Of a stretch of 15,619 nt of DNA, positions 15,058 through 15,619 are shown in pieces (the stretch's first letter is position 1; the number at the start of each line of letters is the position of its first letter). The translations under genes and the position numbers were made by a program. The DNA comes from Planctomycetota bacterium (GTDB lineage Bacteria; Planctomycetota; Phycisphaerae; Sedimentisphaerales; Anaerohalosphaeraceae), in assembly GCA_030637065.1 (NCBI GenBank), contig DAOVVQ010000062.1, positions 1 through 15,619 of the forward strand, written 5' to 3'. Below the pieces are notes generated by a model that saw nothing but the letters and a program-made list of their open reading frames with translations, made no database searches and was not told the origin of the DNA.

Positions 15058-15619
15058 TCAGATACAAACCTGCAATGCATTCAATTGTTCTGCATATTCT
15101 TCTATTCTCGGTTGATACCACTTCACTGTCTCTTCCAGGCCGCTGGATAGGTCGTACTGAGGATGATAATCGAGGACGGCCCTGGCTTTTGTTATATCTG
15201 CAACAAACCTGCATACCTCTCCTGTTCGGTTTGTTTCATAGATGATCTGGCTCTTTGATCCGGTCAGTTCGATAATCTTCCGGGCGACCTGGTCTATTGA
15301 GTATCCTTTCTGGGTTGCAATATTGTACAACTCGTTTCGCGCTATTTCGAATATATCCAGAATTCGTATCAAACCGCCGACGGCATCTTCCACATAGGTA
15401 AAATCAAGGATCTTGTCCCGGCCGAATATTCGAATATCCTGATTATTCAAGGCCTTTGAAATGAACAGCGGCACCACGCGATCGCTGTAGTCGAATTTCC
15501 CATATACATTTGAGAATCTGACTATGGCGTATTCGATGTCGTAGCATTGATTGTAGGCATGTATCATGGCTTCGCCGGCGACTTTTGAGGCGGTATAGCT
15601 GCTCTCGCAGTTTTTTACA
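15058..15619 (-). CDS. NAD-dependent nucleotide-sugar epimerase/dehydratase (extended SDR), C-terminal part only
   Basis: The frame runs off the right edge, so the N-terminal Rossmann half is missing and only 186 residues are visible. The SDR catalytic pair is present at the start of the visible part as SSYTASKVAGEAM (Tyr-x3-Lys). FSNVYGKFD, DFTYVEDAVGGLIRIL and the closing GLEETVKWY are typical of the UDP-glucose 4-epimerase/dTDP-glucose dehydratase superfamily. A first internal Met exists at 15567 but cannot be the real start because the catalytic Tyr and Lys precede it. The substrate cannot be assigned. It is the most upstream gene in the window in the direction of transcription and may supply another activated sugar. 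Confidence 0.85.
   Translation of the reverse strand, partial: VKNCESSYTASKVAGEAMIHAYNQCYDIEYAIVRFSNVYGKFDYSDRVVPLFISKALNNQDIRIFGRDKILDFTYVEDAVGGLIRILDIFEIARNELYNIATQKGYSIDQVARKIIELTGSKSQIIYETNRTGEVCRFVADITKARAVLDYHPQYDLSSGLEETVKWYQPRIEEYAEQLNALQVCI

Noticed and set aside
14284..15150. A 288-codon open frame on the plus strand
   Set aside because: It is antisense to the PerA-like gene and to the epimerase. Its product is rich in Gly, Cys and Val without family resemblance, as expected for a shadow frame.
1..15619. CRISPR arrays, insertion sequences, tRNA or rRNA genes
   Set aside because: No spaced direct repeats, transposase motifs, terminal inverted repeats or cloverleaf-like sequence were seen.

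Overview
The window is dominated by one long minus-strand gene series that makes and attaches deoxysugars and ends in a flagellar filament-cap gene. The layout suggests a flagellated Gram-negative-type bacterium. An oversized FliD, very large fused glycosyltransferases and a degenerate BY-kinase/MinD-like protein would fit a planctomycete of the Phycisphaerae kind, but this rests on style and memory and is not proven by the sequence.

Region by region on the + coordinates. Positions 1-1005 hold a plus-strand membrane-anchored protein with a degenerate MinD/BY-kinase-like ATPase domain, open at the left edge. Its stop codon lies inside six tandem heptamers (996-1037). A terminator-like hairpin follows, and then the convergent fliD (1074-3467, minus strand). 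Upstream of fliD come a 1237-residue protein joining a GT11 fucosyltransferase, three GT2 domains and TPR-like repeats (3595-7308), a ColD-like sugar 3-dehydratase (7352-8698), GDP-L-fucose synthase fcl (8708-9646), and a protein of about 1018 residues built as glycosyltransferase-methyltransferase-glycosyltransferase (9683-12739). A 318-base non-coding gap holds a near-consensus sigma-54 promoter and several inverted repeats. Beyond it are a SAM methyltransferase (13058-13831), a PerA-type sugar aminotransferase (13828-14964) and the C-terminal part of an NAD-dependent sugar epimerase cut by the right edge (15058-15619).

How the genes may work together. Fcl, the ColD-like enzyme and the PerA-like enzyme belong to families that all use GDP-4-keto-6-deoxy-D-mannose. 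They would send it to GDP-fucose, to a 3,6-dideoxy sugar and to a 4-amino sugar. The GT11 domain is a natural consumer of GDP-fucose, and the other transferase and methyltransferase modules could extend and methylate the glycan. Gmd, which makes the shared precursor, is not in the window. The sigma-54 promoter and the position beside fliD make flagellar (flagellin or cap) glycosylation the leading hypothesis. An O-antigen or capsule role remains possible.

The most notable features are the two giant modular transferases, a 258-residue in-frame duplication inside one of them, the His-for-Lys switch that marks the dehydratase, and the sigma-54 promoter.
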